From CAUZIZ01 sp965219855 (GTDB taxonomy: Bacteria; Acidobacteriota; UBA6911; RPQK01; JAJDTT01), in contig CBDCOR010000031.1 in NCBI GenBank assembly GCA_965219855.1, positions 122,028 to 186,027 on the forward strand: a stretch of DNA of 64,000 bases. The letters are read 5' to 3'. Positions 1 to 7,289 of the stretch are shown piece by piece (the first letter of the stretch is position 1; each line of letters opens with the position of its first letter). Made by a program: the position numbers and the translations under genes. The notes under the pieces are model-generated. The model was not told where the DNA came from. It did no database searches and saw only the letters and a list, made by a program, of their open reading frames with translations.

Positions 1-672
1 CGGGTCGGGCAAGAGCACCAGTAGCTTTGCCTTATGTTTTACCTGGGAATCATCCGCTGCCAGTCTACTCCCAACTTGTCCCGAAACCGGAGCAAGAACA
101 TCCTTAACCCCAGCCTCCGTGGTGACCCGGGCAATGCCTGAGCCGCTGTCCGCCCAGTCCTTCTCCTCCACTAGAAAGGAGAGCTTCCCTTCGAAGGGAC
201 TCTCCACCACGAAGGACTCTAGCATTGCCTGAAGCTCCGAACGTCCGCTCGAGTCCCCGAACCGAACCAGTGAAAGGGCGGCATTCCTACGGACCAGGGG
301 ATGAGGATCACTCAGCATCTGGAGCAATTTCTGGCGGAACCCTACCTGGGCCGTCCCCTTGCCCATGATCCAGGCAGAGAGCGTCCGTATCTCGACTTGC
401 CCGTGTTCGGTCAGCTCTAAGACGCGCTGATGCCAGACATCCAAGAGTCCCTCGCCCCGATCCATTCGTTCGCCTAGCTGCACCAGGGCATGCTGAATCC
501 TTCGGGGGCTCGCCTCATCTGCCAGATACTCGCCTAGCTCCTGGTTGTCCAGGCTCCGGCCGAACCAGACATCATGCCAGAACATGGAGGGAAGTACAGT
601 GCAGATCAGAAGGATGGCAACAAGAATAAGCTGTGACTTCAGCCCTGCCCACCTGACGCTCGTGCTAACCAT
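1..672 (-). CDS. HEAT-repeat protein with lipoyl-like C-terminal domain (3' end cut by window)
   Basis: This reading frame stays open from an ATG at 672-670 to the left window edge, so the C-terminus is missing. The N-terminus has one hydrophobic segment (about residues 10-30, LILVAILLICTVLPSMF), suggesting a membrane anchor. It is followed by helical HEAT-like text (for example MLSDPHPLVRRNAALSLVRF). The visible end (VLAPVSGQVGSRLAADDSQV) resembles the barrel-sandwich hybrid fold of lipoyl/biotinyl or HlyD domains. I see no clear modified-lysine motif. The ATG overlaps the stop of the DUF420 gene by 8 bases, so the two are translationally coupled, with the ABC permease upstream. The context suggests an accessory role in oxidase or heme biogenesis, or in export. 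Exact function is unknown. Confidence 0.6.
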   Translation of the reverse strand, partial: MVSTSVRWAGLKSQLILVAILLICTVLPSMFWHDVWFGRSLDNQELGEYLADEASPRRIQHALVQLGERMDRGEGLLDVWHQRVLELTEHGQVEIRTLSAWIMGKGTAQVGFRQKLLQMLSDPHPLVRRNAALSLVRFGDSSGRSELQAMLESFVVESPFEGKLSFLVEEKDWADSGSGIARVTTEAGVKDVLAPVSGQVGSRLAADDSQVKHKAKLLVLLPDP

Positions 673-1087
673 AGATCTGGTAGATCATCAGGTAAACCAC
701 GATGCCCGTCAGCGAGACATACAGCCACAACGGAAGGGTCCATCGGGCCAGCCTGCGGTGGGTCTGGAAGCGCTCCTTCCAGGCCAGAGTCAAGGTGGCT
801 ATGGCCAAAGGGCCGATCGCGGCAGCAAGAACCACGTGGGAGATCAGAATGACAAAGTAGACGCTTCGGATCCAACCCTGCCCGGGAAAGGGCTTCGACC
901 CGACGTGGTAGTGGTAGACCAGATAGGAAACAAGAAAAAGAATCGAGGTTGAGAAGGCGGCCAACATCGCTGCCTTGTGACGATTGACCTGTTTGGTGCG
1001 AATGAAGAAGTAACCCAGAAGCAGGAACATGGCGCTGACGGCATTCAGGCTCGCGTTGACCGCCGGCAGATCGGAAACATTCATCAT
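665..1087 (-). CDS. DUF420 family membrane protein
   Basis: A 140-residue protein with four predicted membrane segments and conserved histidines in HKAAMLAAF, YHYHVGSK and ISHVVLAAA. These features are typical of DUF420. Members are usually found beside cytochrome oxidase and heme A synthesis genes and are thought to help oxidase assembly, but the biochemical role is not established. The start codon overlaps the permease stop (bases 1084-1087, ATGA type), and its own stop overlaps the next ATG, so it is the middle gene of a tightly coupled trio. Matching oxidase genes sit about 26 kb away on the same strand, which suggests this operon tail has been separated from them. Confidence 0.85.
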   Translation of the reverse strand: MMNVSDLPAVNASLNAVSAMFLLLGYFFIRTKQVNRHKAAMLAAFSTSILFLVSYLVYHYHVGSKPFPGQGWIRSVYFVILISHVVLAAAIGPLAIATLTLAWKERFQTHRRLARWTLPLWLYVSLTGIVVYLMIYQIYG

Positions 1088-1875
1088 CCAAGGCCTCGCA
1101 GGCTTGGACGTCGAGCCAACCAGAAAGAGATGGCGAAGGTAATCAGTCCAAAGCCCAACGTGGCGGCCAGAGAGACCGAGAAGGACGGCAGGCCAAGCTC
1201 AACTCCCGGTGTACTCCAATAAAGTACTTGCCACAAAGCCGAGAACTCGTAGGTGAGCGGATTCAGAGTCATGATGCCCTGTACCCAGGAAGAGGCCCCT
1301 TCAAGGGGAAAAAGGGCTCCGGAAAGGAGCCACATGGGAAATAGAAACAGGTTCATGATCGAGTGATACCCCTGGGTGGATTCACTTTGCCAGGCGATAG
1401 CAAATCCGAGGCAGGTCAACGAGAAGGCCATCAGGAAAAGGATCACTGCGACCATCAGGATCTTCTTCAAATCCAGCGGAATCCCAACCAAGGGAGCCAG
1501 TAGGACAAACACGAATCCTTGAAGAAAGGCCAGGGTTGCCCCCCCCAGAATCTTCCCCAGGACCAGACCCATACGGGAGATGGGAGCTACCAGGGCAGAG
1601 AGTAGAAAACCTTCTCGACGATCTTCAATCAAGGAGATGGTCGAAAAGATCGCCGTGAAAAGCAGGATCAGAACGATGGTTCCAGGATAGAAATAGGACA
1701 GGTAACTGAGACTGTCAGAAGTTGAAGAAGGCCGGAAGGTTTCTCCCACCCCAGATCCGATCAAGAACCAGAAAACCAAGGGAGTTCCAAGAGCTCCGAT
1801 GAGACGTCCCGGCTGGCGGTAGAAACGAACGATCTCCCGCCGCCATAGAGCTCCTACCGAGATTAGAAAGCTCAT
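1084..1875 (-). CDS. ABC-2 type transporter permease
   Basis: An integral membrane permease of the ABC-2 exporter family, about 263 residues with six hydrophobic segments. I chose the ATG at 1875 (MSFLISVGALWRREIVRFYR) because the family's usual N-terminal amphipathic helix begins there; an upstream in-frame start at 1950 would add 25 unlikely residues and run close to the imuA promoter. Motifs such as YFYPGTIVLILLFTAIF and LNPLTYEFSALWQVLY fit the CcmB/NodJ-like side of the family. No ATPase gene is adjacent. The probable partner is the ATP-binding protein at 26780-27787, on the same strand and at the end of the ctaA-ctaB block. The substrate is unknown. Confidence 0.85.
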   Translation of the reverse strand: MSFLISVGALWRREIVRFYRQPGRLIGALGTPLVFWFLIGSGVGETFRPSSTSDSLSYLSYFYPGTIVLILLFTAIFSTISLIEDRREGFLLSALVAPISRMGLVLGKILGGATLAFLQGFVFVLLAPLVGIPLDLKKILMVAVILFLMAFSLTCLGFAIAWQSESTQGYHSIMNLFLFPMWLLSGALFPLEGASSWVQGIMTLNPLTYEFSALWQVLYWSTPGVELGLPSFSVSLAATLGFGLITFAISFWLARRPSLRGLG

Positions 1876-1953
1876 GGTTGAACCGCCTGGAAACGGGCGA
1901 AAAGTCTGTTTTGCATGCTTGCTCCACTCACGCCCCATATGATCCCGCAAAAG

Positions 1954-1982
1954 TTGACAGGGGGCAATAGCATGGATATTCT
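1954..1982 (+). promoter_or_regulatory. sigma70-type promoter of imuA
   Basis: A perfect TTGACA (-35) at 1954-1959 is followed after 17 bases by TATTCT (-10) at 1977-1982. Transcription would start near 1989, only about 15 bases before the imuA ATG at 2004. The promoter is divergent from the permease operon. Confidence 0.7.
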
Positions 1983-1986
1983 AGGT

Positions 1987-2001
1987 GAACAAAAGGTGAA
2001 G
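1987..2001 (+). promoter_or_regulatory. candidate LexA-like direct-repeat operator (GAAC-N7-GAAG)
   Basis: AGGTGAA occurs twice with an 11-base period. This can be read as GAAC-N7-GAAG, one mismatch from the GAAC-N7-GAAC (GTTC-N7-GTTC) SOS box known from alphaproteobacteria. It overlaps the predicted transcription start of imuA, a suitable place for a repressor. The second half also serves as the Shine-Dalgarno sequence, so the repeat could be coincidental. Confidence 0.35.
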
Positions 2002-2003
2002 CA

Positions 2004-2717
2004 ATGAAAGATAGAAGGGCTCTGGCGCTTGCAAATTTACCTATTCCATTGAGTGCCCAACCGGATCCAGTAGAGGCAGTTACCTGCTTATCCACTGGGA
2101 TCGATGTATTGGACACTGTATTGGAAGGGGGACTTCCACGAGGAAAGGTCAGCGAAATTGTAGGAACCCCTTCCAGTGGACGCACGGGACTGATCCTTTC
2201 GATTCTGGCTCAAGCAATCGCCAAAGAAGAGCTCGTCGCCTATATCGACGCTTTTGACTCATTGGATCCCAGTTTCGCGATCAAGGCCGGCATAAAACTG
2301 AAGCAGCTTCTCTGGGTTCGCTGTGGAGCTTCACAGGAGAAGGCGTTCAAAGCAGCAGATATTCTTGCACCTACGGGGAGATTTGGGGTGCTGGTACTCG
2401 ATCTGACCCCGGCTGAGAATCCTTTTAAACGAGTCAGGGTCAAGAGAGCTGCTCTTTCGTCCTGGTTCAGACTTCAGCGCTCGCTTCAGGGAACTTCTAC
2501 ACTGCTGCTGGTTATCGGTCAGGAGTCCACTGCTGGCAGTGCGGCGTCGGTGACCGTCTCTCTCAGAAGGTGCAAGGTGCAATGGTGCTTTGCTTCGGGC
2601 GAAGATTCATCTCCCTCTCTTGCCAGCCTCACCCCCTTTTTCTACGGCATTTGGACGGAAGCTCGGTTATTGCGGGGTAAGCACCACGGTCATGTCACGT
2701 TTTATAGCCGTTTTTAG
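2004..2717 (+). CDS. imuA: ImuA, RecA/SulA-like mutasome protein
   Basis: A 237-residue RecA-fold protein. It opens with the RecA-like LSTGIDVLDTVLEGGLPRGK followed by a P-loop-like EIVGTPSSGRTG, in which the usual Walker lysine is arginine, so ATP binding may be weak. The core continues with AYIDAFDSLDP and VLVLDLTP. It heads the conserved imuA-imuB-dnaE2 cassette. In characterised systems ImuA helps recruit the mutasome to the replisome during translesion synthesis. The Shine-Dalgarno AGGTGA lies just upstream of the ATG. The 3' end overlaps the imuB start by 26 bases, indicating coupling. Confidence 0.88.
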   Translation: MKDRRALALANLPIPLSAQPDPVEAVTCLSTGIDVLDTVLEGGLPRGKVSEIVGTPSSGRTGLILSILAQAIAKEELVAYIDAFDSLDPSFAIKAGIKLKQLLWVRCGASQEKAFKAADILAPTGRFGVLVLDLTPAENPFKRVRVKRAALSSWFRLQRSLQGTSTLLLVIGQESTAGSAASVTVSLRRCKVQWCFASGEDSSPSLASLTPFFYGIWTEARLLRGKHHGHVTFYSRF

Positions 2718-3984
2718 CTCAGATCTGCCGCTCACACTTCCAGTGGTGCAGTCCCTTTCGCCTCGGGTATCCCTCTGCCCTCCAGATGGAGTTTTTGTAG
2801 AAGTTTCTGCACGCGTCGAACGCGACATTCTGGAGCAGTTGATTGAGCGTAGCGATAGGTCCGTCGTCTTGAATACAGGAGTGGCTTCAACCCGTACAGC
2901 CGCCTTCCTTGCTGCCAGGTTTCGTTCGGGTAGCATAGTTCCCACCGGCAAAGAGCGAGAGTTCTCGGCCACATTCCCGATCCAGCCACTTTTCCCATAC
3001 GCCGGAGTCCACCCCGACCTTTTCAGAGTCCTCGATCACTGGGGGATTCGGACAATGGGTCAGCTGGCGAATCTTCCCGAACGAGAGCTATCTCTCCGCT
3101 TGGGGGAAGCCGGACTTCATTTACGAAGGATGGCCCGCGGTGAAGACACCGAACCTTTTTATCCAGGGATAGCAGAACCACATTTTGAGGAACGGGAATC
3201 GCTGGATTGGGCAGTCGATTCTTTGGAATCACTTGCCTTCATCTTCAATACGCTTCTAGGGCGCCTCTGTGCCCGACTGCAGACCCACGGTAAGGCCACG
3301 GATTCGATCCGTTTGATTCTAAAACTGGACAATAAGCCTTCTTACGAACGACGACTCCAACTGGCGTATCCCATGAAGGATCCCAAGACCTTACTTTCGA
3401 TTCTCCGTTTGAAATTGCAATCGGATCCACCTCAAGCGGCCATACTCGAGGTTTTTCTTCAGGCGGAGCCGACCCGAGCACGCACTCCGCAGCACCATCT
3501 TTTCCGGCCAAAAGCCGCTTCCAATCCGGAAATGCTCCCCCGTACGTTAGCCCGATTGCAGGCCCTGGTAGGTGACGGAAACGTTGGCTCCCCAGCTTTG
3601 TTGGATAGCCACCGTCCTGACGCAGTGCGCATCAGGCCCTTCCAACTCGTCGAGTCCAGGAAGCAGAGTAGGAAGAAGAGATCTGCCCCAACAGATAGCC
3701 CAAAAGAAGAAATCTCTCCCTATTATCCAATCGAACCAGGTATTGAATCCGCTTCACTTTCGCTGAGAAGAATCCGGCCTCCGGTCCCTGCGTTGATTCG
3801 TCCAAGCCAGATCCTGGCCCGGGCTGGACCCTGGCGTTCTTCGGGCGAGTGGTGGACCGGAAAGTCTGAGGCAAAGGGGTGGTCACACGATCAATGGGAC
3901 ATCGAATTCGCCGAAGGTGCGGTGTGCCGCGTCTACTGGGATCACGATAAAAGCAGCTGGTTCGTCGACGGAATCTACGATTGA
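2692..3984 (+). CDS. imuB: ImuB, inactive Y-family polymerase-like mutasome hub
   Basis: About 430 residues. I chose the ATG at 2692 (MSRFIAVFSSDLPLTLPVVQ) because Y-family N-terminal text begins there; the open frame extends back to 2590, but over the imuA reading frame. A helix-hairpin-helix-like section (HWGIRTMGQLANLPERELSL) and a little-finger region are visible. The acidic catalytic residues expected of an active Y-family polymerase are not evident, as is normal for ImuB. The C-terminus (GPWRSSGEWWTGK and VYWDHDKSSWFVDGIYD) matches the conserved ImuB tail. ImuB bridges the beta clamp, ImuA and DnaE2. Confidence 0.88.
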   Translation: MSRFIAVFSSDLPLTLPVVQSLSPRVSLCPPDGVFVEVSARVERDILEQLIERSDRSVVLNTGVASTRTAAFLAARFRSGSIVPTGKEREFSATFPIQPLFPYAGVHPDLFRVLDHWGIRTMGQLANLPERELSLRLGEAGLHLRRMARGEDTEPFYPGIAEPHFEERESLDWAVDSLESLAFIFNTLLGRLCARLQTHGKATDSIRLILKLDNKPSYERRLQLAYPMKDPKTLLSILRLKLQSDPPQAAILEVFLQAEPTRARTPQHHLFRPKAASNPEMLPRTLARLQALVGDGNVGSPALLDSHRPDAVRIRPFQLVESRKQSRKKRSAPTDSPKEEISPYYPIEPGIESASLSLRRIRPPVPALIRPSQILARAGPWRSSGEWWTGKSEAKGWSHDQWDIEFAEGAVCRVYWDHDKSSWFVDGIYD

Positions 3985-4010
3985 CGTGAAGCTTCGGTAA
4001 TCGGCTGGTC

Positions 4011-4089
4011 GTAGCGGTGGTCTCCAGGCCGCCGTACCTCGAGCCAGAGGCTCGAAAGAAGAATACTTCGGCCTGGAGACCAAAGCTAC
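4011..4089 (+). repeat. palindromic REP-like repeat, family A, copy 1
   Basis: A 79-base element with 21-base arms (starting GTAGCGGTGGTCTCCAGG; 19 of 21 pair) around an inner hairpin TCGAGCC/GGCTCGA. Related copies lie at 43689-43765 and, inverted, at 50954-51032. This copy fills most of the imuB-dnaE2 gap and ends one base before the TTG used as the dnaE2 start. Confidence 0.85.
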
Positions 4090-4090
4090 G

Positions 4091-7000
4091 TTGACATCCT
4101 ATATTGAACTTCACAGCTGCAGTGCCTTCAGTTTTCTCGAGGGTTCCTCACTTCCAGAGCACCTGGCAGAGGAGGCGGCTCGGCTGGACTATCCGGCTCT
4201 GGCCTTGATCGATCGGGATGGGTTCTGTGGAGCTCCTCGCTTTTATAAGGCTTGTCGTGAGGTCGGAGTGCGTCCTCTGGTCGGTACCCAGATCACCGTC
4301 GCTGGATCCAGGTCTCCCCACCCCTACCAATTGCCACTGCTGGTAGAGAATTGGGAGGGCTATCAGAACCTCTCCCGCCTCATCACACAGATGAAGCTGC
4401 GTTCGGGAAAAGGAAAAGGTGAGCTTCAGCTTCGAGAACTCGAAGATCACACCTCCGGGGTCGTGTGTCTGACCGGGGGAGAGAATGGATTATTGAGAAG
4501 TGTGCTGCAGCAGGAAGGAGCGGAATCTGCTGGCCAATGCCTCGAGGGATTGAAGGACATCTTTGGCCCGGAGTCCGTGTATGTGGAGCTGCAACGACAT
4601 CTTGATCGTGGCGAGGAGACCGTCAACCGATTCCTGATCGAGCTGGCTTCTCGACATCGGATGCCATTGCTGGCCACCAACGGAGTGCGCTACACCCAAT
4701 CTGAGCGCCGTCCACTATTGGATGTACTGACCTGTATCCGTCACAAAACCGATCTGGATTCCGCCGGGAAACTCTTGAGTCGGAATGCGGAATGCTACCT
4801 CAAGGACCCCAACCGGATGAACCGACTGTTCCGGGACCTTCCGGAGGCACTGGCAAACTCTGTCGAACTGGCCCAACGACTCGACTTCACCCTGAAAGAC
4901 CTGGGCTATCGCTTTCCTGAATACCCCGTGCCGGAAGGTCACAGCATGATGAGCTATCTTCGCGAATTGACCGAGGCAGGAGCCCGTCAGCGCTATCGCC
5001 CCTATCATAGGCGCGCTCGCACCCAGATCGCACACGAGCTGAACCTGATCGAGAAGCTGGAACTATCAGGCTACTTCCTGATCGTCTGGGACATCGTACG
5101 CTTCTGTCGTGAGCAGGACATCCTCTCTCAAGGTCGGGGATCGGCAGCCAACAGTGCAGTTTGCTACAGCTTGGGGATCACCGCCGTCGACCCGGTAGGT
5201 ATGGACCTGCTATTCGAGCGATTCCTCTCCGAAGAACGGGGAGAATGGCCTGACATCGATATGGATCTGCCCAGCGGCGATCGACGAGAGCGGGTAATCC
5301 AGTATGTGTACGAACGATACGGACGACGCGGCGCGGCCATGACCGCCAACGTCATTACCTATCGACAACGCAGCGCTGCCCGTGAGGTCGGCAAGGCCCT
5401 CAAATTTCCACCCCAGATCCTGGAACGACTGTCCCGTCTTCTCATGACCTGGGGACTGGAAGGTCCTGAGGAGGTTTCCTTCGAGAGGCTGCAACAGGCG
5501 GGTCTGGATTTCGCTTCGCCACGGGTAGAGAAGTTCGTCCAGCTCTGGAAACAGATCCAGGACCTGCCCCGTCACCTGGGTCAACACTCTGGAGGAATGG
5601 TCATTGCGCAGGGCCGTCTGGATTCCGTAGTACCCCTGGAAAATGCTTCCATGCCCGGACGAACCATCGTTCAGTGGGACAAGGACGACTGTGCGGATCT
5701 GGGAATCATCAAGGTCGATCTGCTGGGCCTGGGGATGATGTCGGTCCTTCAAGATTCGCTGGAACTGATCCAGCAAAGAGGAGGGAAGCTGGATCTTGCC
5801 CACCTGCCTGAAGACGATCCCGAAGTCTACGCGATGCTTCAGAAGGCGGATACGATTGGGCTGTTCCAGGTCGAAAGCCGGGCCCAGATGGCGACTCTAC
5901 CACGCCTGAAACCGCGGCGATTCTACGATCTGGTCGTAGAAATCGCCATTATTCGACCAGGCCCTATCGTGGGGAAACTGGTCCATCCCTACTTGAAGCG
6001 ACGGGCGGGCCTGGAACCGGTGACCTATCCCCATCCTTCCCTGGAGCCGATTCTGAAACGAACATTGGGAGTCCCCATCTTTCAGGAACAGCTCTTGCGC
6101 ATCGCCATGGTGGCGGCCGGATTCAGTGGGGGAGAGGCCGAGGAACTACGGCGGGCGATGGGCTTCAAGCGATCCCAGGAACGGATGCAGAAAATTGAGG
6201 TAAAACTCCGTCAAGGGATGGAAGAGAAGGGTATCGTGGGCAGGCCGGCCGAAGCGATTATTCGTCATATCAGTTCGTTTGCTCTTTACGGATTCCCGGA
6301 ATCGCACTCCGCCAGCTTCGCTCTCCTGGCCTACGCCAGTGCTTATCTCAAAACCCATCATCCGGCCGTTTTCTGCGCTTGCCTGTTGAACAACCAGCCC
6401 ATGGGCTTCTACCACCCGGCCACACTGGTCCAGGATGCTCAACACCATCGAGTTCGAGTCGAGCCTATCGACGTTTTCGAGTCCGATTGGCTCTGTACCG
6501 TGATAGGCGAGAGGTCCTTGAGACTGGGCTTGATGTACGTCTTGGGTTTACGCAAGGAGTCAGGAGAGGCTATTTCATGGGAACGCAGCAAAAGGCCTTT
6601 TGACTCGGTCGAGGATCTGCGCAGACGGGCCAAGCTAAACCGGACAGAAATGAGAACCCTGGCAGAGATCGGGGCTCTGGCCTCTTTCGGAATGAGGCGG
6701 CGCCAGGCACTGTGGCAGGTAGAGAAGCTGTTCCGTCCCGCCGGCCCACTCTTTGAGCAACTCAAGGAACCCCAGGATACCTCTCCCCTTCCGGCCATGA
6801 ACGTTCAGGAACGCCTCATCGCCGACTACAGTGGAACCGGACTCACCCTGGGTGACCATCCCCTGGCCCTCAAACGGAAAGAGCTGAAATCTTGTGGAGT
6901 GGTGCAGGCCTCTGCGCTTCCGAACTGCCCCAAAGGACGTCGTGTCAGGGTTGCCGGCAGGGTAATCGTGCGGCAACGTCCCTCCACCGCTCGCGGATTT

Positions 7001-7213
7001 CTCTTCATCAGCCTGGAGGACGAAACCGGCATCGCCAATATCGTCACCCGCCCCAACCTGTTCAAACAGGAACGACTGCTGCTGGTCAACCAGCCGTTCT
7101 TGATAGTCGAGGGCATCCTGCAGAAGCAGGACGACGTCACCTCCCTACTTGCCCAGAAATTCTGGCCCCTCGAGATCTTTTCCGGTCCTTTACCCTCCCA
7201 CGATTTCCACTAG
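4091..7213 (+). CDS. dnaE2: Error-prone DNA polymerase III alpha subunit DnaE2 (ImuC)
   Basis: A 1040-residue C-family polymerase. The N-terminal PHP domain begins YIELHSCSAFSFLEGSS. The polymerase active site carries the aspartate pair in EWPDIDMDLPSGDRRERV (D388, D390). The fingers/thumb region and a C-terminal OB fold (RVRVAGRVIVRQRPSTARGF) follow. The length and the PDIDMDLPSGDRRE motif are typical of DnaE2 rather than replicative DnaE. It is the catalytic unit of the ImuABC mutasome and performs SOS mutagenesis. The start is a TTG at 4091, directly after a palindromic repeat. That repeat may have replaced the original leader and could affect translation. The cassette has no lexA gene. 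Confidence 0.92.
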   Translation: MTSYIELHSCSAFSFLEGSSLPEHLAEEAARLDYPALALIDRDGFCGAPRFYKACREVGVRPLVGTQITVAGSRSPHPYQLPLLVENWEGYQNLSRLITQMKLRSGKGKGELQLRELEDHTSGVVCLTGGENGLLRSVLQQEGAESAGQCLEGLKDIFGPESVYVELQRHLDRGEETVNRFLIELASRHRMPLLATNGVRYTQSERRPLLDVLTCIRHKTDLDSAGKLLSRNAECYLKDPNRMNRLFRDLPEALANSVELAQRLDFTLKDLGYRFPEYPVPEGHSMMSYLRELTEAGARQRYRPYHRRARTQIAHELNLIEKLELSGYFLIVWDIVRFCREQDILSQGRGSAANSAVCYSLGITAVDPVGMDLLFERFLSEERGEWPDIDMDLPSGDRRERVIQYVYERYGRRGAAMTANVITYRQRSAAREVGKALKFPPQILERLSRLLMTWGLEGPEEVSFERLQQAGLDFASPRVEKFVQLWKQIQDLPRHLGQHSGGMVIAQGRLDSVVPLENASMPGRTIVQWDKDDCADLGIIKVDLLGLGMMSVLQDSLELIQQRGGKLDLAHLPEDDPEVYAMLQKADTIGLFQVESRAQMATLPRLKPRRFYDLVVEIAIIRPGPIVGKLVHPYLKRRAGLEPVTYPHPSLEPILKRTLGVPIFQEQLLRIAMVAAGFSGGEAEELRRAMGFKRSQERMQKIEVKLRQGMEEKGIVGRPAEAIIRHISSFALYGFPESHSASFALLAYASAYLKTHHPAVFCACLLNNQPMGFYHPATLVQDAQHHRVRVEPIDVFESDWLCTVIGERSLRLGLMYVLGLRKESGEAISWERSKRPFDSVEDLRRRAKLNRTEMRTLAEIGALASFGMRRRQALWQVEKLFRPAGPLFEQLKEPQDTSPLPAMNVQERLIADYSGTGLTLGDHPLALKRKELKSCGVVQASALPNCPKGRRVRVAGRVIVRQRPSTARGFLFISLEDETGIANIVTRPNLFKQERLLLVNQPFLIVEGILQKQDDVTSLLAQKFWPLEIFSGPLPSHDFH

Positions 7214-7289
7214 CACTGGCGGAGCAATCGCAACCCATCTGGGAGATCAGTGTTCCGTCCAGAACAGGTTCCGGAAGAGAACCAAACGG

